This document shows, one piece after another, positions 25,366 to 37,900 of a stretch of 64,000 bases of DNA. Every line of letters begins with the position of its first letter. The stretch's first letter is position 1. This DNA is from Fistularia commersonii (Eukaryota; Chordata; Actinopteri; Syngnathiformes; Fistulariidae). The position numbers and the translations under genes are program-made. Location: contig JBBMNZ010000013.1 in the NCBI GenBank assembly GCA_037954325.1, positions 6,842,501 through 6,906,500 of the forward strand, given 5' to 3'. Under the pieces are notes generated by a model. It had not been told where the DNA came from and did not search any database. It saw only the letters and a list, made by a program, of their open reading frames with translations.

Positions 25366-27911
25366 TATCATCAATCTCTCATGAGAAATGTGTCTCTTAC
25401 ATTTTAATCCAGTGAACATGCAACACAGATTGAACACACGGGCAGCCACAAACACGTCTCTGGGAGCAGCTGGGAGTTATCTGCTACGCTTAAGGGGACT
25501 TCAGCAGTAAATGCTGATGGAGGGGGTATGCACTTTTCTCTCATTTCCCCTCCCCACAATGTTGTCTGCCTGACCAGAGAATTTGAACAATGAGGCATGC
25601 AAAATATGGAATACAGCAAAAATTAAATTCATTGACTAGTTGCTGAAAAGTGTTTTTTGTGCAAAGTTAATGTTTTATATCACTAATGAAGTGACAAGTT
25701 ATGATATGAGACTGCTGGTTTTGAATATAAGACCTTAACAAACAGACAATGCAGACAATAACAATGTTAAAACAGTTCAGCAATTTCATGCCTCTGACAT
25801 TTGCCTTCTTGCTCCTGAAATTATTGCCGATGGGTTATGAAAAACCCGCATTGGTCAACCGCAAGAGTACGTCAAGATAGTTAAGTTTCCAAACAACTCA
25901 ATTATGGTTTAAAAATTTGTAGAGCTAAGGGGAAAATTGAATGTGGGTGACACCTTGCTCATGCATTTCGGTATTTATCCATTTCTTCATATTTAATGCG
26001 AATTAGTTAGGCAAAATTGTGGATCTGGCAAGTCTTACGCTAAGTCTTCACCAGAAATTCTCTTCACATCAGTCATATATTCCTGGCAGTGGTAACATAA
26101 CAAAACACACACACAAAATGCTCCTTTAGGCTATAATGTGTCTTCAGGACACATTACACACAAAGTAAAGGAGATTTCTTTTTTATCGCTCACTTTCTAA
26201 AAATGTTTCCAACCCACACATACCACAAAAGTTCCTGCCCATGGAGCAAAATACATAATCTAAGCCAGAAGTCGCTAACTCCCAGATCTCTTTTTGGTGT
26301 CTGAACTATTTCGGGAAGGTCTAGTCAGAACTACGAGTGCTTTTGTCACGGTCACAGGGGGTTTCCTGCACCGTCTTGTACTCAGAGTTTACATGCAGAA
26401 ACAGTATATTTTGGTGTCATAGGCCTCTCACCTATTCAGTTGGAATTAATTCACTCTTGAATGAAATGTACAATAAAAGGGTGCCCCTGGTGGTGAGCGA
26501 CGCATTGCTCACGACACATTCAAAGCAAATTGGGTCACATTTTCAAGTCAGGGCAAACAATTCACCCCCTTGTCACTTCCTCAATAAAACATTCACATAG
26601 TATTTAGGGTCCTCTGTAAAATAACATGTGCTTGTCTGAATATGTGCACAACTCCCTGCGAACAGCCCCCCTGTGCCTGCCACTGCATGTCTGTATGCTG
26701 GAACAAAAGAGTGGATGCACAGTTAAGGCAGCCTTTGTCCATGACTGTGCAACCATGCAAGCATCCAATCAAGGGGCTCGTACTTCTTCACTGCGAAAAA
26801 AGTTAGGGGTATTCCGTATCCCTGTCTTCGGTCATTGAAAATAATTTCTTTTATGAATTAATACACTTTCAGTTCCACACACGAAACACCCTTTGGGCTG
26901 GTTCCAGCAACAAAAGCAAGCTGGTTCAAACACAAAAAAGGTTCACACAACCCCACACATTAGAAGTTAAATACAAGAGGAGAGGAGGATGAGTAATGTT
27001 TATACTGAGCTGTACTCATTTCACTTCTGTGAACCACTTCTGTTCTGCTTCGCTTGATGAAAACCACCTGCTGAATGAAAGGCAAAGCACATTAGAAACA
27101 ATAGCCACAACCCCCTCTATCTTCCATAACACTCCAAGGGCCAGAATAATGGGGGAAGAGGCCAAAGGACAGTTATTTTTCTGTTCTGTCCGCGTCAGTC
27201 TTGGCACTAAGTGAACATTCTTTGTGAGGAATGTTTGGAATCCCGATTTAGAAACCTAATCTTCACTGTGTGTGAAACGTAACAGAATGTGAAACTGTAT
27301 ATATATATATATAGAAATGGATATATAAACACAGTATAGTGTGTAAGAATACATATTCATACAATGTGGACAACAACCCTGTTCAATTTGGTTGTTTTAC
27401 AAATATAGAAATCAATTTTCTCCCATGCAAGTATGGCTCTTTTTAAGCCATTTCTGTCATGCAAAAGTGAGGTTCTTTCAATTTAATACCACCATAAATC
27501 ATGTGATAAAATAACCCAAATCTGTAGACCTTGGGATATACTTTGCCTTTGTATAAGTAACAGGATTTTTGAGCACCATTGTTGACATACTTGTCTGTTT
27601 ACGATGTTTTAGCTGGGTGGCTCCAGTGGGCACACCTGAGAAGCGAATGTGTTTGGTGTTACTGGATTTCAAAAAGGAAATCAATGAACTGGCAGTCACT
27701 TCAGTAGGGTGACAAGTGGTCCTTAAAAACCCCGTCTCCGTTCTTGTTGATACTGATACTATTGCATGCCCGCTGCTCTAATAGGACTTCTGCTCTTTAT
27801 GTGTACGTCCACATATTTCTAAGGATGAGGACAGTTTGCTATATATTATGATGTCACTGCCCATTTAAATGCGTAATTAAAAATAAGTATACTTCCTGCC
27901 TTGGACAATGG
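25366..27911. other. Non-coding stretch, presumed dlg3 intron
   Basis: No exon with splice support was found. Open frames are short and of no recognisable family. Confidence 0.5.
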
Positions 27912-27955
27912 GTATAGAGCAGAGGTCCCCAATCACGGTCTGTTAGTCATTTAGT

Positions 27956-28369
27956 CTTCTTCTTTCGGCTTTTCCCTTCAGGGGTCGCCACAACGAATCA
28001 ACTTTCTCCATCTAACCCTATTCTCTGTATCCTCCTCTCTCACACCAACTGCCTTCATATCCTCTCTCACTACGTCCATAAATATTCTCTTTGGTCTTCC
28101 TCGAGATCTCTTGCCTGGCGGCTTAAATTCCAGCATCCGTCTACCAATATATTCACTATCCCTCCTTTGTACATGACCAAACCATCTCAGTCTGGGTTTT
28201 CTGACCTTCTCTCCAAAACGTCTAACATGTGCTGTTCCTCTGATAGACTCATTCCTGATCCATCCTGGTCACTCCCAACGAGAACCTCAACATCTTCATC
28301 TCTGCAACCTCTAGTTCTGCCTCCTGTCTTTTCATCATTGTAACAGTTTCTTGGCCATACAGCATCGCT
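27956..28369 (-). mobile_element. APE-type LINE 3' fragment with target-site duplication
   Basis: Read on the minus strand, this is the C-terminal end of a non-LTR retrotransposon ORF, of the same type as the copy at 44.7-45.1 kb, ending in a GAAGAAG tail. It is heavily 5'-truncated. The host sequence TGTTAGTCATTTAGT (27941-27955) recurs as TGTTGGTCATTTAGT (28370-28384), a 14-of-15 target-site duplication that fixes the element's ends. Confidence 0.8.
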
Positions 28370-28519
28370 GTTGGTCATTTAGTACTAGGACGCATTGAAA
28401 AATGATCAGATTTTTTCCCAATCACATCCATACGCCAAGGTGCTTGTTTAGCTCACACATTATCCAAAATATTCAAGTCCACCGGCAAGTAAACAATGAT
28501 AAAAAAACAAATGTCAGTC

Positions 28520-28563
<44 letters not shown>
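28520..28563. repeat. TAA microsatellite
   Basis: An uninterrupted TAA/AAT repeat of about 14 units, inside the hAT-like element. Confidence 0.97.
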
Positions 28564-28565
<2 letters not shown>

Positions 28566-28740
28566 TAGCCCCTGGCTCACACTGATTCAGCTGAATTTTT
28601 TTATGCACTTTATATTTGCTTTCATACCTTTCATATCATTTTACTTCATTGTGTTTGTCCACCACACCTTGAAGGTGAAAACATTGTCTCATATGAAACC
28701 GGTCCATGGTACAAAAAGGTTGAAGACTGTTGGTCTACAG

Positions 28741-30924
28741 AATCCCTGACTTCAAAAAGCATAGAAAATGATAAGTTGTATGATAGTATAAATACTCCAC
28801 AGGTTTGGCCTTGCATTTACGGCACTATCATCTTAATCTGGTGCAACAATTTAAGCCAGAGACGGTGAAGGACTGTTATTTACCATTGTGAATAATTGAG
28901 AGATGAAAACTGTTTTGACGTACAAGTTGATGCAGCTGTTTAAAACAGTCAGAACATAACTAATACTTATTGATATACTGCCTATGATTTGGCAATTTAT
29001 GGAATTGAAGTTCAATTGAAATTCATAAACACAAAATAATTGGAGTATCATTGACTACGGTATCTCATAGCACATTGCTGTATTTTTTTGCTATTTTTTG
29101 TAATCTTGCAAATACAATGTGACAGTCCTTACACAATTCCCATGTCACAGCAGCAAACAGTTGCTATTAATTATCTGTAATGAAGCTCAAGAGTCACTCT
29201 GGGGCAGGTGAGGTGTCATGATGTTTTCATTTCAACATCTGTTTATCTAACCTCCTGAAAGGCAGACGAAGACTAAAGTAGTCTATATTGCCAACGGATC
29301 AGCATTAGCCATAGTGAAAACAACGGGTTTCAAAAGTTACCTTTCGTTCAAGCAAATCTCACTCCCCCATTACGCAGCAACTGACGGGGCTTTTTCTTGC
29401 ATTTATTCAAGTCGTGCTGAAAGTACATCTGGGCACTTGACATATAAAATGGGACTTTTGGGAGGAACAGTCACCACAGGTTTGCTTGTTTCTCTTCCTG
29501 AATATCACATGTTCTTCTACTGCTGATCAATGACAACTGACAACTGTCAAAAAGAATTAAGGTGCATTATCACCACCCTCTGGCAAGAGTATTGCATTTC
29601 TACAAGTTGCCAAGAAGACATCGTCAACCATATACCTCAATATACTTATCTCACATAATTAAAATTGACTAATGCATTCCTACAATGTTCTCAAATTGGT
29701 AGGTGTTGATCAAAACAATTATGATAAGCATTTTTGCCATTTATCAACAACCCTGAAATTGCTGATCCATTGGCTGTGTACTTGGGTAACACCTATTCTA
29801 GGAAAAATGCAGTTAAAGCAATATCATTGATGAACATGGAAGGTCTGCAAGGAAGAGTATGTATAGGCAATAAATGAAGGAATATAAGATAAGATGATAC
29901 TTTATTGATCCTTTAACTCATTCACAGTGGATATAAGATAATTCAATTGGTACCTGATTATTTTTACCCCCCAATAACATTAGCTGAGAAAAATCCAAAG
30001 TCTATCCAGATCTACTTTGGTGGTACAGAAAAGATATTTTTTATTTAGATGTAAATGAAAGATATCCTCTTTGTGAATATATAACATGCCTATACAGCAT
30101 ATAGAAGAATAATTTTAAAAGGTAGTCCATATGCCTAGAGAATAGACTATTTACACCTGCCACACTACATCTCTTAAACTAAAGTCTCCACCATGTTAGA
30201 CTTCCCCCCTTCAGACCCCCCACAGAGTAGCAGCAGTGGGTCAGCAGGAGCAATGCCAGACCCAAGGACAACCATCATTACAACCTAGCTGTGGTAATTA
30301 GAAAGATCACTCAACCGTTGGGAGAATACAAGTAATGTGCTTAATTTTTAAAGGGAACTGTGGGTAAGGTTCATACAAAGGTGCTGCATATGGTAAGGAT
30401 AATGTCTCTGGGGATGAGTAAGAATTGCAACATATGGACGCATCAAAAATAGTCATATCAATTAACTCCGGCAGTAAGTTCAGTAAGATGCTACTTGTTG
30501 TATTTACTGAAAAGGGTTATGTTGTCAAAGTGCCAGCTCACAATGTGAGAACTCTTAAGTCGCTCTTAAGATAGACTGCGTTTTGTGTGTCTTAAATGGT
30601 ATTTCATTACAATCTAAGTATGTTACAGAGGGGGTGGGTGCTATACAGCAAACCTTTGTAAGGCTCGGTGAAAGGCCTCTTTCATAACCCTTAATTGGGA
30701 AACATTTAGACTGAGTTTACTGGCCATACAAATTAATACAAACTGGCCCGTGTGTTTGCCTGCAGCCAAAACAAAAACCACAAGTCAGAGTATGTCAAAC
30801 AGAGTCAAAAAGAAGTATAACTTGAAAATAGTTTGTGCATTCATACAGTTTGGAGGAAGCTCAAGCTGTAAGCCGCAAAAGTAGGAGTCCTCCAAAATAG
30901 GCAATTTCATTATCTTGTACCTAC
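28741..30924. other. Non-coding stretch, presumed dlg3 intron
   Basis: No exon is supported apart from a short repeat tail at about 29.9 kb. Confidence 0.5.
29886..29930 (-). repeat. SINE/LINE 3' tail fragment
   Basis: On the minus strand this reads 'ggatcaataaagtatcatc', the same retroposon tail as at 1.12 kb and at the end of the SINE at 42.06 kb. Confidence 0.5.
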
Positions 30925-31056
30925 CAAGTAGAGCTTGGAAGAGCTGGCTGCCCAGGATAGCTGACACCTTGCTCACACTGGTCTTCAGGTCCTGCTCATC
31001 CGGGCTGGTCAGATTGGCCTGGTATTGTCTCAGCAGTCCGACCGCCCGCTCAGTAT
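30925..31056 (-). CDS. dlg3: dlg3 L27-transcript exon 2 (N-terminal half of L27)
   Basis: This 132-base exon encodes (D)TERAVGLLRQYQANLTS, then SVSKVSAILGSQLFQALL. The pattern matches DLG-family L27 domains, whose DLG1 version opens DTQRALHLLEEY and reaches NLFQALI. The entry phase (G|AT) fits the start exon at 33767-33782, and the exit (CTT G|gtaggt) splits the Asp codon completed at 20967-21052. The acceptor has a weak pyrimidine tract (gtgagacag). L27 domains let MAGUKs multimerise. Mammalian SAP102 is usually described without one, so the DLG3 assignment rests on strand, phase and position upstream of the classical dlg3 exon. Confidence 0.82.
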
Positions 31057-33169
31057 CTGTCTCACAAAATAAACAAATCTCGTGACAAGCAAATCAAATA
31101 AGAAGATAGAATGTGACAGTCCTGGATGAAGACGTAATTTTAACAAACATATGTTAAAAGGGACCTGGGCCAAATTGACCTGAACTCCATCCAGGAAACA
31201 GGCATTTTAAAAGCAGTTTGCCTGCTGTCTTGTCTATTAATATGACAAAGTAGTGCTTTGTAAAAATTGATGGCCTTGTGTTTCAATTTCATGGACCAGA
31301 CGTGACCATCAAATAGTCCAGGGGGGATCTGGTGCTGTGTGCTTCCCATAGCACCTCCTCTTTTGCATTCTTCATACGGTACGAAAATAAAGTATTGCTG
31401 ACTTAGCACATCAATCATAATGTTTTGGGGTTTTTTTTTGGCTTCTTTATAATCTTTTACTGAAATTACTTCACTTCTTCAGCTGATGTTATACACATGT
31501 TAAGTATCTGCTGACTGAGGGCCCCCAACTTATTTGTTTTGATGAAATGTATATTTCATGATTTTTGACAGAGGTCAGCTAGCATATAACACAGGCTACC
31601 ATTTATTCTATTAAGTTAACTACCAGTTATCCTGTGTTCAGTATATTGAGCTATAACTTGCCATAAGCCTAAAAATCTCAATGAGGAAAAAATGCATTGG
31701 AGTATGGAAAGAGTTCCTTATTAAAGAGTTTATCAACTGGCAATGACATCTTTTATTATGGACTTATCTTTATCAAATTAATATGACATTAAAAATTTGG
31801 CAAACGGTTGAAAATGACTTTAAATGCACAGCGGTCAATGTATTAATTGGTTAGATCATGCATGACATAGGGAAGCAGACCTGCTCTACTGTCAGGTTCT
31901 TGTATGCAACTCCTTACAACAGTTAGAACAGGCAGAGTTTGGATACTGGTAACTAGCTTGTAGTTCGATACATTTACCTTGAACCCCCCTTCACCAGGGC
32001 ACGCTGAGAATTGATCTAAATCTGTGTATTCAAATAGCCTTAAATCAGATTAAAAGATAAAATAACAGTCAGCCTTTTCTTGTGCCGCAACCATGGAAAA
32101 TGAGAACCATGTGAGTTTCTCTTGTCTAACAAGTAGCATCTGCCTTACGTGACATTTTGTGTTCGGCGAGGTGACTGCTGCACACGCGCGAATAAACGCG
32201 AATGACGGAATAACGTTATATTTTGCAGTCTCATCCCAAATTTTCATGGCTGTATTAATATTTTTCTAAATGCTAAGCACATGCTACACTGCAGTTTTGA
32301 AGCATCCCCCAGGGAAGTGATCAGACTTCATCCACTGACTGCCGGCTTTACGGATTCTGACAACAATCACTGGGCAGAAATGTTGGATACACACATTCTG
32401 TCCCCAACAGAAAGTAGCTGTTTATGAAAAATTGGAATGTGCAGAGCAATCTCTTGGAATGAAAAGAAATATTGAGATATTTCCATCCTTGTTAGTGATA
32501 CATAGTAATTTTTTTTATTGAGTTTTTATTGAGTTATTTAATCACATTCTCATTATTTTGTCACCACCCAAAGCTTTGGGACGCAGGTGAGATTGGGCCA
32601 ACCCAACTTTCTTTTAAAAAAATGTCCCTCATTGGTCCCAAGTCTGAATATGAGGCACTAACTTGTTCAAAGAGCTGACACATGGTACCTTTAAATATTC
32701 TTTTCATCAAAACAGGATGGTGCTCACAGTCACGGATCACTAGGATAGAGCCTGAGTTAACAAGGAGCTACAATAGACAATTTGTGCTTCAATGTGATCG
32801 GGCTAATGAAACGCTACTGATTATACTAAAGTGCCGCTCCATTCAAAAGTGGTCTGTGTTTATTACTATGGTTGAAATTTTAGAGCATCATTTGGTCAAA
32901 CATGCATTGCATGAGGACGACAATAATAATGCAATACTAAAATGTCTTGAACCAAGCAGCAATTTTTAAAGTTTTTATGATTTTATGATTATCATTTATA
33001 ATTAAACGTAATTATAAAAAATGTAATGTAAAAATGTAAATACTTGAATTTCCACACAGGTGGACTACAAAACATGATTAAGTATCCACTTCTGAAATAT
33101 AGAAGGGTTTAAATTTGAAAATACTTAAACCAATTCCTTGTTGACAGATACAGCAAATATGATCATATA
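31057..33169. other. Non-coding stretch, presumed dlg3 intron
   Basis: No supported exon on either strand. Confidence 0.5.
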
Positions 33170-33456
33170 CAGGCCTGTCTCAGAAAATTAGAATATTGTG
33201 ATAAAGTTCTGTATCTTCTGTAATGCAATTAAACAAACAAAAATTACTTTTTATTGATATTCTTATATTTTGAGATAAGATTTTTGAGTTTTCGTAAGAT
33301 GTAAACCATAATCAGCAATATTAAAATAATAAAAGTCTTGCAATATTTCCGTTGATTTGCAGTGAATCCAGAATGTATGACATTTTTGTTTTTGTAATTG
33401 CATTACAGAAGATAAAGAACTTTAACCCAATATTCTAGTTTTCTGAGACAGTCCTG
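33170..33456. mobile_element. MITE, copy 1 (TA target, CAG...CTGTCTCAGAAAATTAGAATATT ends)
   Basis: This 287-base element is flanked by TA on both sides (33168-33169 and 33457-33458). Its terminal inverted repeats carry CTGTCTCAGAAAATTAGAAT on the left and the complement on the right. It has no coding capacity. A second copy of almost the same length and orientation lies at 53.2 kb. TA duplication and the terminal sequence point to mobilisation by a Tc1/mariner transposase. Confidence 0.9.
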
Positions 33457-33766
33457 TATACATGAAGCAGGTTTGGAGCTACATTTGAATATTATTATCA
33501 GAAATTACCTCACTCTGAAAATGTTAAAAAGTGCTTTATCTTTAACTTTTTCAGGAACCCCATATTGTAGCTTTGTTGAACCCCCATTGGAGTTTGGAGA
33601 TATTGCACAAAAAAAAAAAGGCCAATGATGTATCACTGTTTTATATATCTATATATAGCAAAAACAATCCGAAGATTGTGATTAAATGAAAAAAAAAAAT
33701 GAAATAAAACAAACTTTTCTGACAGATGAGGGGGAAAAGGGTGTTAGGGTAATTCAAAGTACTCAC

Positions 33767-33782
33767 CATATTTATGCACCAT
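33767..33782 (-). CDS. dlg3: dlg3 L27-transcript start exon (MVHKY)
   Basis: Sixteen coding bases, ATG GTG CAT AAA TAT G, followed by gtgagt. The ATG sits in a good context (caccATGG). Its one-base overhang completes Asp with the acceptor of the exon at 30925-31056, giving MVHKYDTERAVGLL. A short start exon before the L27 helix is also the layout of other DLG L27 isoforms. The upstream sequence is CpG-richer than its surroundings. Confidence 0.65.
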
Positions 33783-34300
33783 GGTGCAGCTGACGTGAAA
33801 AGTAGTGTAAAGACCAGTTTCAAACTTTTAATCGCTGTCGCTCAAAAAGCAGAAAGTTGCCTCTTCTTCCTCACAAACCAATGAGATCTTCAGTTTGTGT
33901 CACAGTCCGATCCGTCTGAAGGCTGTCATCCATCCGCAGAGGGGGACCCAGATGTTGGAGATTGTTTACTTCGTAACAACTTTTCTTAAGTTTTGGTGAA
34001 AAAAAGGCCCCGGTACGTATTCCTCAGTCTCTCTCACACGCTTCGTGTCCGTGGGGCGGAGGAAGGGGGGAGAAGAAAAAAGAAGCGCGTCCATTAAACT
34101 TTGCTCAGCTTTGACAGGATCCTGTAGCGTTGCGTTTAACTTAAAACTCGCCGGTTAAGTTCTGAGGTTAAACCGCATCTTCCCCTCTGATAAATGGCGC
34201 TCTATCATGCCCAGAGTTAACTTTTCCCCGATTCACTCTCAAAACGCCCATTTCCCCCAAATGATCCCTTCGGGCGCCATCTAGTGGTCAGAAGCGTCAA
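33783..34300 (-). promoter_or_regulatory. dlg3: Presumed dlg3 distal promoter / 5' UTR
   Basis: This short stretch is richer in CpG than the DNA around it (for example 'aagaagcgcgtcc' and 'cgggcgccat'). It is squeezed between the MVHKY exon and the gdpd2 3' end. No TATA box is obvious on the minus strand. The call rests on position and base composition only. Confidence 0.4.
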
Positions 34301-34438
34301 TGACTTGTATCGAAAAATCACTTCACCAAACGATGGAAAAACAAATCTCACTGTTTAAAAAGGTATAAAAGGCAGAGAAATGACATGAAATGCACGATGT
34401 TGAAAAGCAACTGCAATAAAGGACTCTGTATTCAAATG

Positions 34439-34444
34439 TTTATT
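34439..34444 (-). terminator. gdpd2: gdpd2 polyadenylation signal
   Basis: AATAAA on the minus strand, about 560 bases after the gdpd2 stop codon, implies a short 3' UTR that ends within roughly 650 bases of the distal dlg3 start. Confidence 0.55.
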
Positions 34445-34999
34445 CTTAGAAATGAACAAAATGCTGGTGCAAATACAACATTTGCATGCACAAATTTTAA
34501 TGTGCAGGTATGGGCTCATGTGTATCCGTAATATGTATGTGTTTTATAATAAACTTTGTCTGAAAGCAACATTCTAATAAGTTACCTTATTTTCACAATA
34601 TTAGCAACATGAGGCACAGCTCTTCAATACAACAATAACAACAACAACGATAATAATAGGAAAAAAAATAGAAAAAACAAATGCCTCCAGCAAGAAACAA
34701 TAAGTAACCAACAAACAATTAACATTTTAGTGCTTTTGTTTCACCTAAGAACCTCATGAATTAGGATTTAACACGAGTCACAGAAAAGTGCTGTGATGCA
34801 GTAGTTTAAAATACCCAAAATAAATTGCATTGTACATTTGTACATTGTAAAAGTGCAGGCTGCAAATATAGAAACAAATTCATCTTACTTTCGGTGACCA
34901 AAGGACAAACATAAAATAGTTAACAAACAATAGAGTCTAGAGACATATTAGTCAGTTTATACAACATTGATGATCCAAAATGGTATGTATTTAATGGCC

Positions 35000-37900
35000 T
35001 TACAACCCTTTCCTTTGCAGTTCACTCTTAAATTCTTGCGTCCAGATGAAGGTCAAAATAGCTCTGGCGGGAATCATCTGATCTATCCGGTGGGTACCGG
35101 AAGGTACAATTCTTTCTCGTGTAAGTTGAATGCATTGCTTCTTTTGTTTTTTAACCCTGTTAAAAAATAAGAGGGGTTATCGAAATGCAACTGTCTCAGG
35201 ACGTTTGCTTTATGTACAGTTTCATACAATCATACAAACTTATGCAGATAAAATGCACCGAGTTGTGATCTATATTGATATTTGTGTTCCGTTTATGTTA
35301 CTGGAATAACTTTGCTTGGTTCCAACTATAAAATCGAAGTGAAATTTGTAGTGCAAACAGAATGATGAAACAGTGATTTTAAGGCACGCATATGTGGGAA
35401 AATGAAGATTGTGAAAATAGAGCGTCAACCTACAAAATTGATCTTTTGGCTCTATCATAGACAGTGCAGGATGTTAAGACTGCTGTGTTTGTTGTAATAT
35501 GAAACAAAAGTAAATAATTTTTTTTATACCTGTTTGCCGCTGTGTAACATTTTTGCTTTTATTGAATTATGAACATGCATATGCACCTAAAAAGAGATAG
35601 ATATATGGAAATATGATGCAACTGTACCTTGTTTGTCGTGGAAACGGTGAGATTTCCTGTTTAAGAAAGAGAGCCTTACTAAAATTGTTTTCATATATTG
35701 TGCAACTCATGCCTTCATGCGACAAAAATGTACTTACTGCTGGAGAAAGAAGATCCCAATGATGATCAAAATTGACAGAATATCCACTGTAATCCATATG
35801 TATATGTACGTTCGATGAGCCTGAAGCATGAAAAGATGGAATCAGGGACTTGAGACTTGTCACAAGTCAGAGAGCATCTTTTCATTACAATGTATGTGTG
35901 AACTGGTGAATTTTGCCTGCACACTGACCATAACCCAGTCAGGTCGGTCCTGGTCCCGCAGCAGGTGGCAGGCGTTGGTGGTGACAGAGCTGACCCCTGC
36001 GCACCACAGCAGGGAGAAAAGCCAACGCTCATTCACCACCCACATGTTCACCGTCACATTCCTGCTGCGGAGCTCTCTGTCAGGATACCACAGTTAAGGT
36101 GAGGCGAAGGAAAACTTATTTACATAATCTTACAAATGAACACAATAAGAGCAATGGCTCTTTCTGTGTGTGAGAGATTTTCACATTCAGTGAACAAGAC
36201 ATTTTTGAGACGATAAATCAAGTTTGGTCACAATCCCTGAGGTCTACACATATTGTGCTGCTTACAATACCCTCTGTATTTAACTTTTAAATATGCTGTG
36301 CTCTCCTTTCTATTTCCTGTATTACCAGTTACTTAAACCAGTTCTTGATAATAATATATCCAACATGTTGGGATGATTTGACCGTATTTGTCCATACAGC
36401 TGATCAGGAGATGTCACCTACTGATTATTTATGCCTAAAATAGAAATGTATCATCATCCATAATTAAGTTTTGAAAAAAAAATCTTTCATTGAATATTTG
36501 ATGTGCATCCAATACAAAGTTGATATAGTGTAAGCTTTTGGAGAAACTGCTCCTTATTGAGTATGTCCATTTTTCACTAAATTAAAATGTGAACCAATTT
36601 TAGTATCAGTTCAAGAAATCCAGGTTAACAACACTTATGCTTTTGGGCAAAAGCAAAGCAAATTACACGATTAAATCACCCCTTCAGCCCTTTGCCACTT
36701 TACAATTCATTTTCTATTAATTCTTTAAGATTAGTTTAGCTTAAAACTCGAATAAGAACAGTGAAGCCTGACTTTCAATCCCATAATTAAGAGCCTCAAA
36801 TTTTTCCACGTTCTTAATCTTACCTGATTCTCGCTGTATCAATCTTACTGTATTTTAAATTGAGGTGGTTGCCTCCTTTTTCAAACATCTCAGATTCATT
36901 CTTAAAAATGTGAATGAAGCCTGGAGCCGTTATATTCACATAGTCTCTTTCTACTGGTGGGAGCCAAAGAATCTATCAAGAGGAAAAACACAATTTTTTC
37001 TGAATAAGTCTTAACATGAAAAACTAACCACATCTATCATAGAGGGCGGCATTAGACTTACTAGGCTCGGATCAATACCGGATTTCAAGATGGTGTGGAC
37101 TGTGTCGATTGTATCGTTTTCCTGGTTTGGACTATAAAGGTCAAATATTACAGATATATTATGTCGTTGGGCTAGGTGAAGAAGCTCAAGGAGAGAGGGA
37201 ATTGTCTGATTTCCAGCTGTTTCTCTATCCTCTTCTGAGAGCAGGGACACTGTGAGGAAGGGATCTGTCTGAAAATCCGAGATCAGAATGAGATTTCATC
37301 GTGGCGGTAGTTTGATCTTGAATGAAACACACACTTTAAGCAAATGAATGTCAAACAAGTCAGCAAATGAAGCCACTCGCTGTTGAAAACATTTCCACAA
37401 CACAGAAACCTCAATGGGCTAGTATTCGGAAATAAAAGGCAAGTTCTCACTTGTAGGAACCACTGGCCCGCATTCAGACTTTGTAACTCCTCCCAGGTGA
37501 CATTGCTGCTGTAGCTGAAGTCAGCTTTAGGAAACTTATCCATGACATCTGTTGTTCTTCTCAAGAAGCCAGAGTGGTGGTCATGCATTAGGAAGGGGAT
37601 TCTGTCTTTACTGGGTTAGAAAAACGAATATAAACATGGCTGTAAGGGGGATTGAAAGTAACCAGTGAATGCTTTCAAATGAAATTAAATTCTTGCTTGA
37701 CAGGATGAAGACAGCATGGCCCATAAATTCTATAAATCATTTACAAGCATTTCTTGCTGATATCTGCTGACATTTTCAGGAATGGAATGGGACAATGCCT
37801 GTGCTTGCACAAACTACCATAAACACAAGGGCGCATTTATAAACGGATGTGATTTTGAACCACCTAGCTTCTGCTGCTTTTGTGACTGCTTTTGTGTCAA

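Larger units (their letters stand above)
27920..28732. mobile_element. hAT-like non-autonomous element, interrupted by a LINE
   Basis: The left end reads CAGAGGTCCCCAATCACGG. The right end is its imperfect inverted counterpart, with 'accggtccatggtac' just inside, as in hAT-derived repeats. Flanking 8-mers GTATAGAG (27912-27919) and GTCTACAG (28733-28740) agree at six of eight positions, as expected for an old hAT target duplication. The body holds a LINE fragment and a TAA microsatellite. Confidence 0.5.
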
